DNA from: Candidatus Chloroploca asiatica
GTDB taxonomy: Bacteria; Chloroflexota; Chloroflexia; Chloroflexales; Chloroflexaceae
Direction: 5' to 3'
NCBI RefSeq assembly: GCF_002532075.1
Contig: NZ_LYXE01000069.1
Span: 21,751-85,750, forward strand
DNA length: 64,000 nt
In this document: piece after piece, positions 9,146 through 18,142 of the stretch
Position numbering within the stretch: position 1 is the stretch's first letter
Layout of the letters: the number at the start of each line of letters is the position of its first letter
Notes under the pieces: model-generated
The model's input: only the letters and a program-made list of their open reading frames with translations
Databases searched by the model: none
What the model was told of the DNA's origin: nothing
Translations under genes and position numbers: made by a program

Positions 9146-9168
9146 CTTGTACCATGAGATGGTACAAG
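9146..9168. promoter_or_regulatory. Operator-like palindrome overlapping the cassette promoter
   Basis: The ten-base arms CTTGTACCAT (9146-9155) and ATGGTACAAG (9159-9168) are exact complements around a GAG loop. The right arm contains TGGTACAAG, one base from the extended -10 TGGTACAAT found before recN, aguB and other genes here. It lies 37 bases before the start at 9206, the usual distance. A repressor binding here would block the promoter. Confidence 0.55.
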
Positions 9169-9205
9169 GCATTCTGTCCAGCGAAGGACAATGAGAGAGG
9201 TTCTT

Positions 9206-9856
9206 ATGACGGCAGAACGAGACATTGACGCACAACGTAACGTATTTCTCGAAGCCTTGCTTGCCATTGATCGCCTCGAAGTGCGGCGCCTCCTCGAAGA
9301 ACTTGTGTCCGAGATCAGTCCGGTCATAATGGTTGAGCAACTCATCGTGCCGGCGCTTGAAGTGATTGGTGAACGCTGGGAGCAAGGTGACGTACCGCTG
9401 GCACAGGTCTATATGAGCGGGCGTATCTGTGAAGAGATTGTTGATACGCTCTTGCCAGCGGCGAATGTCCAGCAGCAAAGACAACCTGTCATCGCGATTG
9501 CGGTGCTCGAAGACTACCATATGCTGGGCAAGCGGATGGTCTATGCGACGTTACGCTCGGGTGGCTTTGTCGTCAGCGATTATGGTCGGATTGATACCGA
9601 TAATCTTGTTGCCAGGGTTGTGCGTGAACGGGTTGCTATCTTGCTTATTTCAGTGTTGATGCTGCCCTCGGCGTTGCAGGTCAAAGCGGTGCGTGAGCGA
9701 CTCGATGCGGCAGGATGGCGACCAAAAATCATTGTTGGTGGTGCCCCGTTCCGGTTTGACCGACAGCTCTGGCAAGAGGTCGGGGCCGATGCGGTGGGCT
9801 ACACGGCGTCGGATAGTGTTGGGCTGGTGACGAGTTTGTTGGAGGCATCCGCATGA
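9206..9856 (+). CDS. Cobalamin (B12)-binding corrinoid protein
   Basis: A 216-residue cytoplasmic protein with the layout of methyltransferase corrinoid proteins. It has a helical cap domain (about residues 1-90, with the helix pair around ERWEQGDVPLAQVYMSGRICEE) and a Rossmann-like B12 domain. The base-off/His-on motif DxHxxG is present as DYHMLG, with Asp about residue 103, His 105 and Gly 108. The later SVLML and GGAP elements match the S-x-L and GG parts of the B12 fold. A start at 9191 is possible, but the ATG at 9206 has a GAGAGG site. It overlaps the UroD-like gene by ATGA. It should carry a corrinoid and pass methyl groups, or signal their state, to its neighbours. Confidence 0.85.
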   Translation: MTAERDIDAQRNVFLEALLAIDRLEVRRLLEELVSEISPVIMVEQLIVPALEVIGERWEQGDVPLAQVYMSGRICEEIVDTLLPAANVQQQRQPVIAIAVLEDYHMLGKRMVYATLRSGGFVVSDYGRIDTDNLVARVVRERVAILLISVLMLPSALQVKAVRERLDAAGWRPKIIVGGAPFRFDRQLWQEVGADAVGYTASDSVGLVTSLLEASA

Positions 9857-10905
9857 CAGCTATGACTTCACTAGAGCGGGTCTTGACGACGCTTGGGCAT
9901 CAGGAGCCTGATCGGGTGCCGCTCTTTCTGCTCGTCACAATGCATGGCGCACGTGAATTGGGCTTGTCGCTGCGAGACTATTTCGCGCATGCCGAGTATG
10001 TGGCTGAAGGTCAGTTGCGGATGGCGCACAAGTATCAAAACGACTGCCTCTACGCACTTTTTTATGCGGCATTGGAGGTCGAGGCGTGGGGGGGCGAGGT
10101 CATCTTCAGCGATGATGGTCCGGCCAATGCTGGCGAGCCCATGATCCGCAAGCCGGAAGCGATTCGCACCCTCAAAGCCCCAGTGGTCGAAACCTCGCCT
10201 GTCCTTGGGCGTGTTCTGGATGCGATCAGGCAGATGCGCTCACGCAGTGAGGAGGCGATGCCGATTATTGGGGTTGTGATTGCCCCCTTCTCATTGCCCG
10301 TGATGCAACTGGGCTTCGAGCAGTACCTGACGTGGATGTACGAACAGCCTGAGGTTGTCAAGCATCTCTTGCAGATCAACGCAGAATTTGCGGTGGCCTG
10401 GGCCAATGCGCAGCTTGAAGCCGGGGCGACGGCCATCTGCTATTTTGATCCGGTCGCCTCAACCACGGTGGTCTCGCGGGAACAATATCTGGACTTTGAT
10501 CATCGCCTGAGTAAAGACGTGATTGCACGGATCAAAGGGCCGGTTGCAACCCATGTAGCGTCGGGGCGCTGCATGCCGCTGCTTGATGATTTTGCGCAGA
10601 CGGGGGCGCTCGCGGTTGCGGTCAGTATCGAGGAAGATCTGGCCCTGATGAAGCAGAAGGTCGCGGGGCGGGTGAGTCTGCTTGGCAATCTGAATGGGAT
10701 TGAGATGCGTCGTTGGACGGAAGCCGAGGCTGAGGCGGCCGTCAAGGCGGCAATTGCGGCGGCTGGGCGTGGGGGCGGCTTTATTCTCGCCGATAATCAT
10801 GGCGAAATCCCCTTCCAGGTGCCCGAAACGACGTTGATGGTGATCAGCGAAGCGGTACAACGCTGGGGTCGGTATCCGCTCGACTGGGTAGGTAATGAAC
10901 GTTAA
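9853..10905 (+). CDS. UroD/MtaA-family corrinoid methyltransferase-like protein
   Basis: A 350-residue (beta/alpha)8 protein of the uroporphyrinogen decarboxylase superfamily, in the MtaA/CmuA-like branch, whose members move methyl groups between corrinoid proteins and coenzyme M or tetrahydrofolate. The start TSLERVLTTLGHQEPDRVPLF is typical. The usual zinc motif HxC is here HVA (His about 234), and the usual C-terminal GCG-x-P region reads DNHGEIP (His about 316), so the two normal cysteine ligands are missing. It is therefore a variant subfamily with altered or absent zinc chemistry. A GGAGG site lies in the end of the corrinoid gene, and the reading frames overlap on both sides. It is not haem-pathway HemE, given its length, motifs and neighbours. 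Confidence 0.82.
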   Translation: MTAMTSLERVLTTLGHQEPDRVPLFLLVTMHGARELGLSLRDYFAHAEYVAEGQLRMAHKYQNDCLYALFYAALEVEAWGGEVIFSDDGPANAGEPMIRKPEAIRTLKAPVVETSPVLGRVLDAIRQMRSRSEEAMPIIGVVIAPFSLPVMQLGFEQYLTWMYEQPEVVKHLLQINAEFAVAWANAQLEAGATAICYFDPVASTTVVSREQYLDFDHRLSKDVIARIKGPVATHVASGRCMPLLDDFAQTGALAVAVSIEEDLALMKQKVAGRVSLLGNLNGIEMRRWTEAEAEAAVKAAIAAAGRGGGFILADNHGEIPFQVPETTLMVISEAVQRWGRYPLDWVGNER

Positions 10906-12970
10906 GCTTTGTCTGCGAGTGTGCCGACACTATTATGAGGATGTCGTACAAGCTGTCGGTGAACTTGGGTATCCTTTTGTAACCGTTGAAGCGTATGCCC
11001 TGACCTGCGGGCGTCCTCAATTGTTGTCGTATACCGATCAGATCTTTGAGCGACCAGTTGCTGCGTCACGGGCGGATCTGATTGTACTTGGTGCGTGTGC
11101 GGCAACACCCGATGCACTCCCGGCGAAGCTAGACGCTCAGACACAGTTGATCCATCTCAACCACTGTCTGGTCATGCTCGCCGGGCCAGAGTTGATCGAC
11201 ACCGAAACGAAGCGCGGGGCTTACCTGCTTTCACCGGGGTGGTTGCGGGCTTGGCGTGCGCATCTGTATGCATGGGGGTTTGATCAAGCGCTGGCCCGTG
11301 ACTACTTTCACGAGTCAGTCGAAGACTTGTTGTTGCTTGATACTGGAACTGATCCCGAGGCGCTGTCCAGGTTAGAAGAGTTTGCCGCCTATCTTGACAT
11401 GCCGTATCGGGTGCGGACAATTGGGCTTGATTATCTCAAGCTCTACCTGGCGAAAGTCATTTTAGAATGGTATCTCAAGACATCGCAAAGCGAGACGAAA
11501 CGCGTCTTGCAAGACGCGAATCGCAAAATTGCCGAATATGCGATGGCCTTTGATCTGCTGGTTGATCTCTCGCAGATCCGTTCAGAAGAAACAACCATTA
11601 CCGCGATTCGCCATATGTTTGCGATGCTCTTTGGCTGTAACAATTTAGAATACGCCCAGATCCAGGGTCATCAGATTGTCGCTGTTTTTGCCAAAGATGG
11701 TCATGATCAGCCTGAACGCCACGCTGAACTTGCGCAGGTACTGGCCTCGATGGAGCGTGATCACGCCCTTATTCCTCAGGAAGAAGGCTTTTATCTGCGG
11801 ATTCGCTATCACGATGAGACTTTTGGCCTGGTGGTTGTACGGCATATCACCTTTCCCGAATATCGCAATCAATACCTCAACCTGGGGTTGGCGATTGCCA
11901 ATCAGTGTGGGCTTGCCCTGGCTAATGCGCGCACCTATTCGATGTTGCGCGAAGCGGAAGCTTCGTTACGGAATGAACGTGATTTGACCGAAGAGTTGCG
12001 TCAGATGATGGCCCATCTCAACTCGAATGTTGAGATGGATGCGATGTTGCATCAAGTATTAGTGCAGCTTGATAAGATCGTGCCGCATCACCAGTCGCAT
12101 CTTTTCTTATTGGAAGAGAGCACCCTGCGCCTTGTTTCTGCCCATCCTGTTGAAGGGCAGGTCAGACTGATCGGGGGAGAGTTTAGTCCTGAACAGCCCC
12201 CATTTGCCGAGATTATGCAGCGTCGGATGCCGCTCACGCTTGATGAAGCGGCCCTGGCGTCACTCGGGCTTCCGATGGTGACAGGTTTCAAGAGCTGGAT
12301 GGGTCTCCCGTTACTCCATCAAGAGCATCTCCTCGGGCTTTTGACGCTTGGAAGTCAGCAGGAAGAGACGTATACGCCGAGTCAGGTAACGATGATGCAG
12401 GTGCTCGCCAATGAAGTTGCCATAGCCCTCGAGAATGGGCGGCTCTTCCGCGAAGTCTATATGCTGGCTGGAACTGATCCGCTGACGAGGCTTTACAATC
12501 GGCGGCGGTTCAGTGAACTGGCCGAGACCGAGTTCAGGCGCGTGCAGCGTTATGGGGGCAAACTCTCGGCGATCTTTATGGATATTGACCATTTCAAGCG
12601 GGTGAATGATGTCTTTAGCCATGCTGTGGGCGATCAGGTACTGGAGTACGTAGCAAAGGCGCTTAAGCAGGTACGCCCACTCGATATTGTTGCCCGCTAT
12701 GGCGGCGAAGAGTTTATCATTGTCTGTCTAGAGACCGGTTTGAGTGAGGCGGTGCAGGTTGCCGAGCGATTGCGACAGACCATCGAACGCACACCCGTTG
12801 AGACGTTGAGTGGGCCAGTGCAGATCACCATGAGCTTTGGGGTCGCAACACTTGAACCCGACCTCAGAACCCTGGGTGAATTGATCTGGCGGGCTGACCA
12901 GGCGCTCTACCATGCGAAGTGCATTGGACGCAATCGCGTTTGTACCTGGAAAGAGGCAGAAACGCATTAG
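10895..12970 (+). CDS. DUF1638-like / GAF / GGDEF diguanylate cyclase
   Basis: A 691-residue cytoplasmic signalling protein without membrane segments. Residues 1-195 resemble DUF1638, a family often found near corrinoid methyltransferases, with YLLSPGWLRAW and LLLLDTG as landmarks. Residues about 200-345 and 375-525 look like GAF domains. The C-terminal GGDEF domain (about 535-690) is intact, with DPLTRLYNRRRF, FMDIDHFKRVND and GGEEF near residue 604. An inhibitory I-site RPLD sits five residues before GGEEF. It should make cyclic-di-GMP from GTP. The gene overlaps the UroD-like gene by 11 bases, so the three proteins are probably made together. The sensory link to corrinoid chemistry is inferred; the DUF1638 match is by eye. 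Confidence 0.83.
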   Translation: MNVKLCLRVCRHYYEDVVQAVGELGYPFVTVEAYALTCGRPQLLSYTDQIFERPVAASRADLIVLGACAATPDALPAKLDAQTQLIHLNHCLVMLAGPELIDTETKRGAYLLSPGWLRAWRAHLYAWGFDQALARDYFHESVEDLLLLDTGTDPEALSRLEEFAAYLDMPYRVRTIGLDYLKLYLAKVILEWYLKTSQSETKRVLQDANRKIAEYAMAFDLLVDLSQIRSEETTITAIRHMFAMLFGCNNLEYAQIQGHQIVAVFAKDGHDQPERHAELAQVLASMERDHALIPQEEGFYLRIRYHDETFGLVVVRHITFPEYRNQYLNLGLAIANQCGLALANARTYSMLREAEASLRNERDLTEELRQMMAHLNSNVEMDAMLHQVLVQLDKIVPHHQSHLFLLEESTLRLVSAHPVEGQVRLIGGEFSPEQPPFAEIMQRRMPLTLDEAALASLGLPMVTGFKSWMGLPLLHQEHLLGLLTLGSQQEETYTPSQVTMMQVLANEVAIALENGRLFREVYMLAGTDPLTRLYNRRRFSELAETEFRRVQRYGGKLSAIFMDIDHFKRVNDVFSHAVGDQVLEYVAKALKQVRPLDIVARYGGEEFIIVCLETGLSEAVQVAERLRQTIERTPVETLSGPVQITMSFGVATLEPDLRTLGELIWRADQALYHAKCIGRNRVCTWKEAETH

Positions 12971-12984
12971 CAGAGGCATTGTGG

Positions 12985-12990
12985 TACAAT
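12985..12990 (+). promoter_or_regulatory. Extended -10 element for recN
   Basis: TGGTACAATGC, with TACAAT at 12985-12990, lies 50 bases before the recN start. The same TGGTAYAAT string precedes aguB, thrC and the WYL gene. Confidence 0.5.
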
Positions 12991-13039
12991 GCTTTTTAGT
13001 GGTGATCCATAGCTCTTTTGTGCGTGCCATTATTTTCCT

Positions 13040-14797
13040 ATGCTACTTGAGCTGCAGATCCGTGATTTTGCCATTATTGATCGTCTGCACCTTCGCCTTG
13101 GTGAAGGTTTTACAGTGTTGACCGGCGAGACCGGAGCTGGCAAGTCAATTATTATTGATGCGCTGGGCATGTTACGGGGCGAAAAGGTTGATCTTACGTT
13201 TGTGCGGGCAGGTTGTACGCGTGCGCGGATCGAGGGTATCTTTAGCCTGGATGACTGCCCCCAACTAGCCCCACTGCTGCGTGAGCATGATCTGCTTGAT
13301 GAGGATGACGGGCAAGTCATCGTGGTGCGTGAGATCAGTGCTGAGTCAGGGCGGAGTGTAGCGCGGATCAATGGACGTGCGGTCAATACGGCGGTGCTGC
13401 GTGAGATTGGTGGGCGGTTGATTGACATCCACGGGCAGCACGAGGGGCTTTCGCTCTTTAATCCGCGAACGCATCTCGAGATGCTTGACCGTTTTGGGGA
13501 ACTGCTGCCCATGCGCGAGCAGGTTGCCACCCAGGTGCAGATCCTCCGCGGTCTTCGCAATGAGTTGGCCGATCTGCGGCGTAACGAGGCCCAGCGCCAG
13601 GCGCGGATCGAAGAGTTGCGTTTTCTGATCGAGGATGTGACTGCCGCCAGGATGCGACCGGGCGAAGAAGAAGATCTGCTGCGCGAGCGGCAAGTGGTGC
13701 AGAATATGGCGCGGGTGACCGGGTTGGCGACGGAAGCGTATGCCGACCTGTATGCCGGGCGCGAAGGTGGACGTACGCCTGGGCGTCCAATCATTGAGTT
13801 GATCGCCACAGTTGCCGGAAACCTGGCCGAACTGGCGCGCCTTGATCCTTCGGTAGAGAGCATGGCGACGACGGCGAGCGAGTTGCATTACCAACTTGAA
13901 GATCTGGCGGCTGCCCTGCGTACGTACCGCCTCGGGCTTGATGCTGATCCAGGCCGTCTTGATGCCCTCGAAGATCGGTTGACGGTGCTGCGTGATTTGC
14001 AGCGCAAATATGGCGGCGATCTTGCCAGTCTGGTTGAACGGGCGGCCAGTGCCGAAACCGAGATTGAGCGCTTGCAAAATAGCGCGGTGCATATTGCCGA
14101 ACTTGAACGACAAGAGGCAGCAACGCTGGCGGAATTGGGCACCCTTGCGACTACCTTGTCGCAGCGACGACGCGAGGTTGGTGATGAACTGGCGCGACGG
14201 ATCGAAGGCGCGATGGGCGATCTCGCGATGCCGCAGGTACGCTTCTTTGTGAGCATCAAACAGACGCCTGATCCACAGGGTGTACCTTCGGCGGGTCGCC
14301 GGGTGGCGGTTGATCGCACTGGCATTGATCAGGTTGAATTTCAAATTGCGCCGAATCCTGGCGAACCACTCAAGCCCCTGGCGAAGATTGCCTCGGGTGG
14401 CGAGAGTGCCCGCTTGCTGCTTGCGCTGAAATCAATTCTCTCACGGGTGGATGAAGTCGCAACCCTTATTTTTGATGAGATTGATGTTGGCGTCGGCGGG
14501 CGTGCCGGCCAGGTAGTCGGTCAGAAACTCTGGGCGATCACCGAGAATCATCAGGTCATCTGTATCTCGCACCTTCCACAGGTCGCGGCGTTTGCCGATA
14601 CGCATTACCATATTCGCAAAGAGTTTGACCCTGAACGTACGCGGACACAGGTTCAACGTCTTGATGACCACCAACGGATTGATGAACTCGCGGCGATGCT
14701 TGATGGCAGCCCCAGCGAGCATAGTCGCGCGAACGCCCGCGAAATTATCGAGCGGGCCATTGCCTGGAAAGCGAACCGACAGGTACCTACGCTATGA
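13040..14797 (+). CDS. recN: DNA repair protein RecN
   Basis: A 585-residue SMC-like ATPase that acts early in double-strand-break repair. It has an N-terminal head with MLLELQIRDFAIID and Walker A GETGAGKS (about 30-37), then a coiled-coil middle around residues 150-390 with many Glu/Arg heptads. The C-terminal head follows, with signature KIASGGESARLLLALK, Walker B LIFDEIDVGVGG and the CISHLPQVAAFAD motif. The length is normal. Its end overlaps the next gene by four bases. No GAAC-N4-GTTC box like those at 32809 and 32848 is present upstream, so SOS control of recN is not evident here. Confidence 0.96.
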   Translation: MLLELQIRDFAIIDRLHLRLGEGFTVLTGETGAGKSIIIDALGMLRGEKVDLTFVRAGCTRARIEGIFSLDDCPQLAPLLREHDLLDEDDGQVIVVREISAESGRSVARINGRAVNTAVLREIGGRLIDIHGQHEGLSLFNPRTHLEMLDRFGELLPMREQVATQVQILRGLRNELADLRRNEAQRQARIEELRFLIEDVTAARMRPGEEEDLLRERQVVQNMARVTGLATEAYADLYAGREGGRTPGRPIIELIATVAGNLAELARLDPSVESMATTASELHYQLEDLAAALRTYRLGLDADPGRLDALEDRLTVLRDLQRKYGGDLASLVERAASAETEIERLQNSAVHIAELERQEAATLAELGTLATTLSQRRREVGDELARRIEGAMGDLAMPQVRFFVSIKQTPDPQGVPSAGRRVAVDRTGIDQVEFQIAPNPGEPLKPLAKIASGGESARLLLALKSILSRVDEVATLIFDEIDVGVGGRAGQVVGQKLWAITENHQVICISHLPQVAAFADTHYHIRKEFDPERTRTQVQRLDDHQRIDELAAMLDGSPSEHSRANAREIIERAIAWKANRQVPTL

Positions 14798-17700
14798 CTG
14801 CGAATACTTCTGTCAGCCGCTGGGCGGCACGTATTGCCGAGGCCAGTTGGTTGCTTGCCCTGACACTTATTCCACTCTATTTTAATCTCTATTCGGCCCG
14901 CCATTTCGAGCCCGATAAGATCGCAGTGGTGCGCTCGCTGGCGTTGATTGGGGCCGCCGCCGTCCTGATTGGGCTTCTTGATGGCTGGTTGTCGCGAGAG
15001 AAACGCAAGCCTGCCACAGCCGATCCCCCGCCTGAAGAGGCCACGTCGGTGCCGCCACTTTGGCGGAGGTTTGCGGCCATTCCTTTGGCGGTGCCAACCG
15101 CAGTGTATGCTGTGGTCTTTTTGCTGACGACGATCACGTCGGTGACGCCCTGGATGAGTTTTTGGGGGTCGTACCAGCGCCTTCAGGGAACGTACACGAA
15201 TCTTTCGTACATCATGCTGTTTGTGGTCATTCTGGTGACGTTGCGTCACTGGGAACAGCTTGAACGCATGGTTACCATCATGCTTGCGACGGGGATCGCC
15301 GTAGCGGGCTACGGGCTTTTGCAGCACTTCGGCCTCGATCCCCTGCCCTGGCGCGGCGATGTGCTCACCCGCATTGCCTCGACGATGGGCAACTCGATCT
15401 TTGTGGCCGCTTATATGATCATGGTCGTGCCCTTCGCGCTCTACCGGACGATTGTTGCCTTCAGTGACGCCCCAACGGCGCCTCAGGCGGGGCCGTTGCT
15501 CGGGCGTGAGTGGTTGTGGTTCCTGGTGCGAGCGCTGCTGGTGCTGGCCGGTTTGATGCTCTTGCTGGCGACGATTAAGTTTGGGGCCGTGATCCGGGTT
15601 ATTGACGCACGCTACTGGTGGGTCTGGCCGGGTTCGATTGTGGCGACGACGACGATCTGGTGGCTGCTGACGACCAATTTTGATCGGGGCGACCGACGGA
15701 TGCCGCTCTGGCCCGGTCTCTTTACGATGGGTTTTCTGCTAGTCTTTGCAATGCAGTTTGCGATCGCCGCGGGCAGTGGGGCGCAGACGCTGTTGACTGG
15801 TGAGCAGGCGGCGAATGCGAGTGACTGGAGCATCTGGTTTTTTGCGTCGCTTGTTGCCTTGATCGGGGCGTATGCCCTGGGAATGACGTTGCCGCGTCGT
15901 CCGCTTGAGCCGACCCGGGCGGGGCGGTTGCTTGACGGGGCCGCGTCCGGCCTGGCGACCTTGATCCTGCTGGTTGCGATTGTCTTTTCGCAGAGTCGTG
16001 GCCCGTGGATTGGTCTCGGTGCAGGGCTCTTTGTCTTCTTCTCGCTTGTGCTGTGGCAAGCGTTGCGTCACGCTAGGGCGACCGAGCAGATGGCGCGGGC
16101 GCGCCTCTTCCGGGGGCTCTTGATCGGTTGGGTCACGTTGACGTTGGCGGTCGGCGGTTTTTTGATCACGTTCAACCTGTCGAACGCACCTGTGTTTGAG
16201 CAACTGCGCCAAGTGCCCTACATCGGGCGCATGGGGCGTTTACTCGAAGTCGGTGAAGGAACCGGCCTGGTACGGCGGTTGATCTGGATTGGCGATGAGC
16301 ATGCGGGCGGTGCGGTCGCGTTAATCATGAGTGATCCCGTGCGTGCGGTGATTGGCTGGGGCCCCGAGAGCATGTTTGTCGCTTTTAACCCGTTTTATCC
16401 ACCTTCGCTTGCCAATATCGAGGCGCGTGGGGCTTCACCAGACCGATCCCACCAGGCGCTGCTTGATGAACTGGTGACCCGAGGGTTGCTGGGCCTGGTC
16501 AGTTATCTATTCTTGCTGGTGAGCTTTGTTGTCTTGAGTTGGAAACTGATCCGGAATAGCGCGAGTTGGCGCTGGCAAGTCTTCTTCATTGCCTGTTTGA
16601 GCACCATTACCGCGACGTTTGTCGAGGGCCTGACGGGGATTCCCATTGTCTCGACCCTGACCCACTTCTGGATGGTGCTGGCAATGACCGTGACGGGCGG
16701 AGCTCTGGCGGGACACTATCGCCTCTCACTTGCGCCACCGGAACCGACGGTGGCTGCGGTTGCTGTCCCTGAAGGCGGAGCCTCTGCTGACCAGGCGCAC
16801 CGTAGTGGACAGGTGAGCGGCAAACGACGGAAGGGGCCGGTGCGTGGTCAGCAGGTTGCACGGGGAGGCAACGCGGCGCGTTCACGCAATACAATGCCGG
16901 GAGCGGGACCGATCTTTGCTTATAGCATGGTTGCCGTCCTCACCCTCATCGCCATTTTCAGCTTTAACTTCAATCCGATCAGGGCCGATATGCATTTCCA
17001 GCAAGCTCAGGGCTTGAGTGAACGAGCTGATTCATCGGCTGACAGCTTGATCGTGGCGCTCAATGAGTACCTGCAAACGATCCGGCTCAATGCACGCGAA
17101 GATTTCTACTACTTGAACCTTGGGCGGGTTCTGATGTCGCTTGCTGATACAGTGCGTGCGCAAAGCCCTGAACTGGGAACCCCCAACGACGATCCTCAAC
17201 TCACGGTGCTCTTGGGGCTTGAATCGAGCAATGCGATTGCCGCTTTTGTGCAGCAGAGCAGCCCGAATGAATTGATGAGTTATGCCGAAGCGGTGCTCTT
17301 GCATGCGCATAACCGGAGCCCACTGAACAAAGACCATTTTGCCAATCTTGGGCGGCTCAACAGTGTCTGGTACCGCTGGTCGAATGACCCGGTACACCTC
17401 GAAAACGCGCTCAACTGGTACGATCAGGTCGAAGAGTTGGCCCCGCAGGATGTCACGCTGCTCAACGAGTTTGCGGGGGTCTTGATCCTCAAGGGTGATC
17501 AGTTGGTGGCCGAGGGGCAGACGGAAGAGGCTCAGGCCGCTTTTGCACGGGCCGAGGAGTTGCTTCAGCGTTCGGCGGCGCTTGACCAGCGTTATGTTGA
17601 CACGTATATCAGGCTTGCCGATCTGACCCTCTCACGCAATCAAGATCTGGTTGCGGCGACCAATGCGTACAGTCAGGCCATCGGTATCTCGGCCCGCCAG

Positions 17701-18141
17701 ACGGTCAATTCCATTGAGAATGTCGCCAATGCGCTGGCCGGGCAGCCCGAACTGATCCTGCAGTTGCGTGATGCCTACATGCGCGTGATCGCAACCCAGG
17801 AGGAGCGCTACCAGAAGCTTGACCCGCAGAGCAGTGCGGCGCAAAGCTTGCGCACCGATCTTGCCTTGTTTTCCACTGTGGCCGGGTTGTTGTCGGTGCG
17901 GGGCGGCGAGACCGAGGTGGCGTTGGAGGTGTATGCGCGGGCCGCTGAACTCGAACCAAATAACCTCAACTACATTCGCAACTATGCGATTGTGTTGAGC
18001 GAACTGTCGCGGCATGCCGATGCAGTCGTCGAGTTGCGGGCGTTGATCGGACGGCTCGAGACGGGAACAGGGAACGAAGCCACGATTGCTGAGGCGCAAC
18101 AACTGATTGCCTACTTCGAGCAATTGCAGGGAGCACCGTAG
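14794..18141 (+). CDS. O-antigen ligase-like membrane protein fused to TPR repeats
   Basis: A 1,115-residue protein. About residues 10-650 hold some 12-14 membrane segments. Among them is the Wzy/WaaL-type region with SQSRGPWIGLGAG near residue 398 and a long outer loop with WGPESMFVAFNPFYPPS and SPDRSHQALLDELVTRGLLGL. One more membrane segment lies near 703-725. The remaining 390 residues are helical repeats of TPR type. Wzy_C/TPR proteins polymerise or ligate glycans on lipid carriers; in a Chloroflexota cell without a clear lipopolysaccharide layer the product may be a glycoprotein or exopolysaccharide. It is coupled to recN upstream by ATGA and followed one base later by a WecA-like transferase, which supports a glycan role. 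Confidence 0.85.
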   Translation: MTANTSVSRWAARIAEASWLLALTLIPLYFNLYSARHFEPDKIAVVRSLALIGAAAVLIGLLDGWLSREKRKPATADPPPEEATSVPPLWRRFAAIPLAVPTAVYAVVFLLTTITSVTPWMSFWGSYQRLQGTYTNLSYIMLFVVILVTLRHWEQLERMVTIMLATGIAVAGYGLLQHFGLDPLPWRGDVLTRIASTMGNSIFVAAYMIMVVPFALYRTIVAFSDAPTAPQAGPLLGREWLWFLVRALLVLAGLMLLLATIKFGAVIRVIDARYWWVWPGSIVATTTIWWLLTTNFDRGDRRMPLWPGLFTMGFLLVFAMQFAIAAGSGAQTLLTGEQAANASDWSIWFFASLVALIGAYALGMTLPRRPLEPTRAGRLLDGAASGLATLILLVAIVFSQSRGPWIGLGAGLFVFFSLVLWQALRHARATEQMARARLFRGLLIGWVTLTLAVGGFLITFNLSNAPVFEQLRQVPYIGRMGRLLEVGEGTGLVRRLIWIGDEHAGGAVALIMSDPVRAVIGWGPESMFVAFNPFYPPSLANIEARGASPDRSHQALLDELVTRGLLGLVSYLFLLVSFVVLSWKLIRNSASWRWQVFFIACLSTITATFVEGLTGIPIVSTLTHFWMVLAMTVTGGALAGHYRLSLAPPEPTVAAVAVPEGGASADQAHRSGQVSGKRRKGPVRGQQVARGGNAARSRNTMPGAGPIFAYSMVAVLTLIAIFSFNFNPIRADMHFQQAQGLSERADSSADSLIVALNEYLQTIRLNAREDFYYLNLGRVLMSLADTVRAQSPELGTPNDDPQLTVLLGLESSNAIAAFVQQSSPNELMSYAEAVLLHAHNRSPLNKDHFANLGRLNSVWYRWSNDPVHLENALNWYDQVEELAPQDVTLLNEFAGVLILKGDQLVAEGQTEEAQAAFARAEELLQRSAALDQRYVDTYIRLADLTLSRNQDLVAATNAYSQAIGISARQTVNSIENVANALAGQPELILQLRDAYMRVIATQEERYQKLDPQSSAAQSLRTDLALFSTVAGLLSVRGGETEVALEVYARAAELEPNNLNYIRNYAIVLSELSRHADAVVELRALIGRLETGTGNEATIAEAQQLIAYFEQLQGAP

Positions 18142-18142
18142 C

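Noticed and set aside
8992..9205. Cobalamin riboswitch in front of the corrinoid gene
   Set aside because: I could not find a B12-box-like GCCACTG core or the conserved junctions; the symmetric and repeated DNA elements explain the region better.
13346..14344. 332-codon open frame on the minus strand
   Set aside because: It lies wholly inside recN, which has all its motifs; the translation is Arg/His/Gln-rich and matches no family. It is a composition effect.
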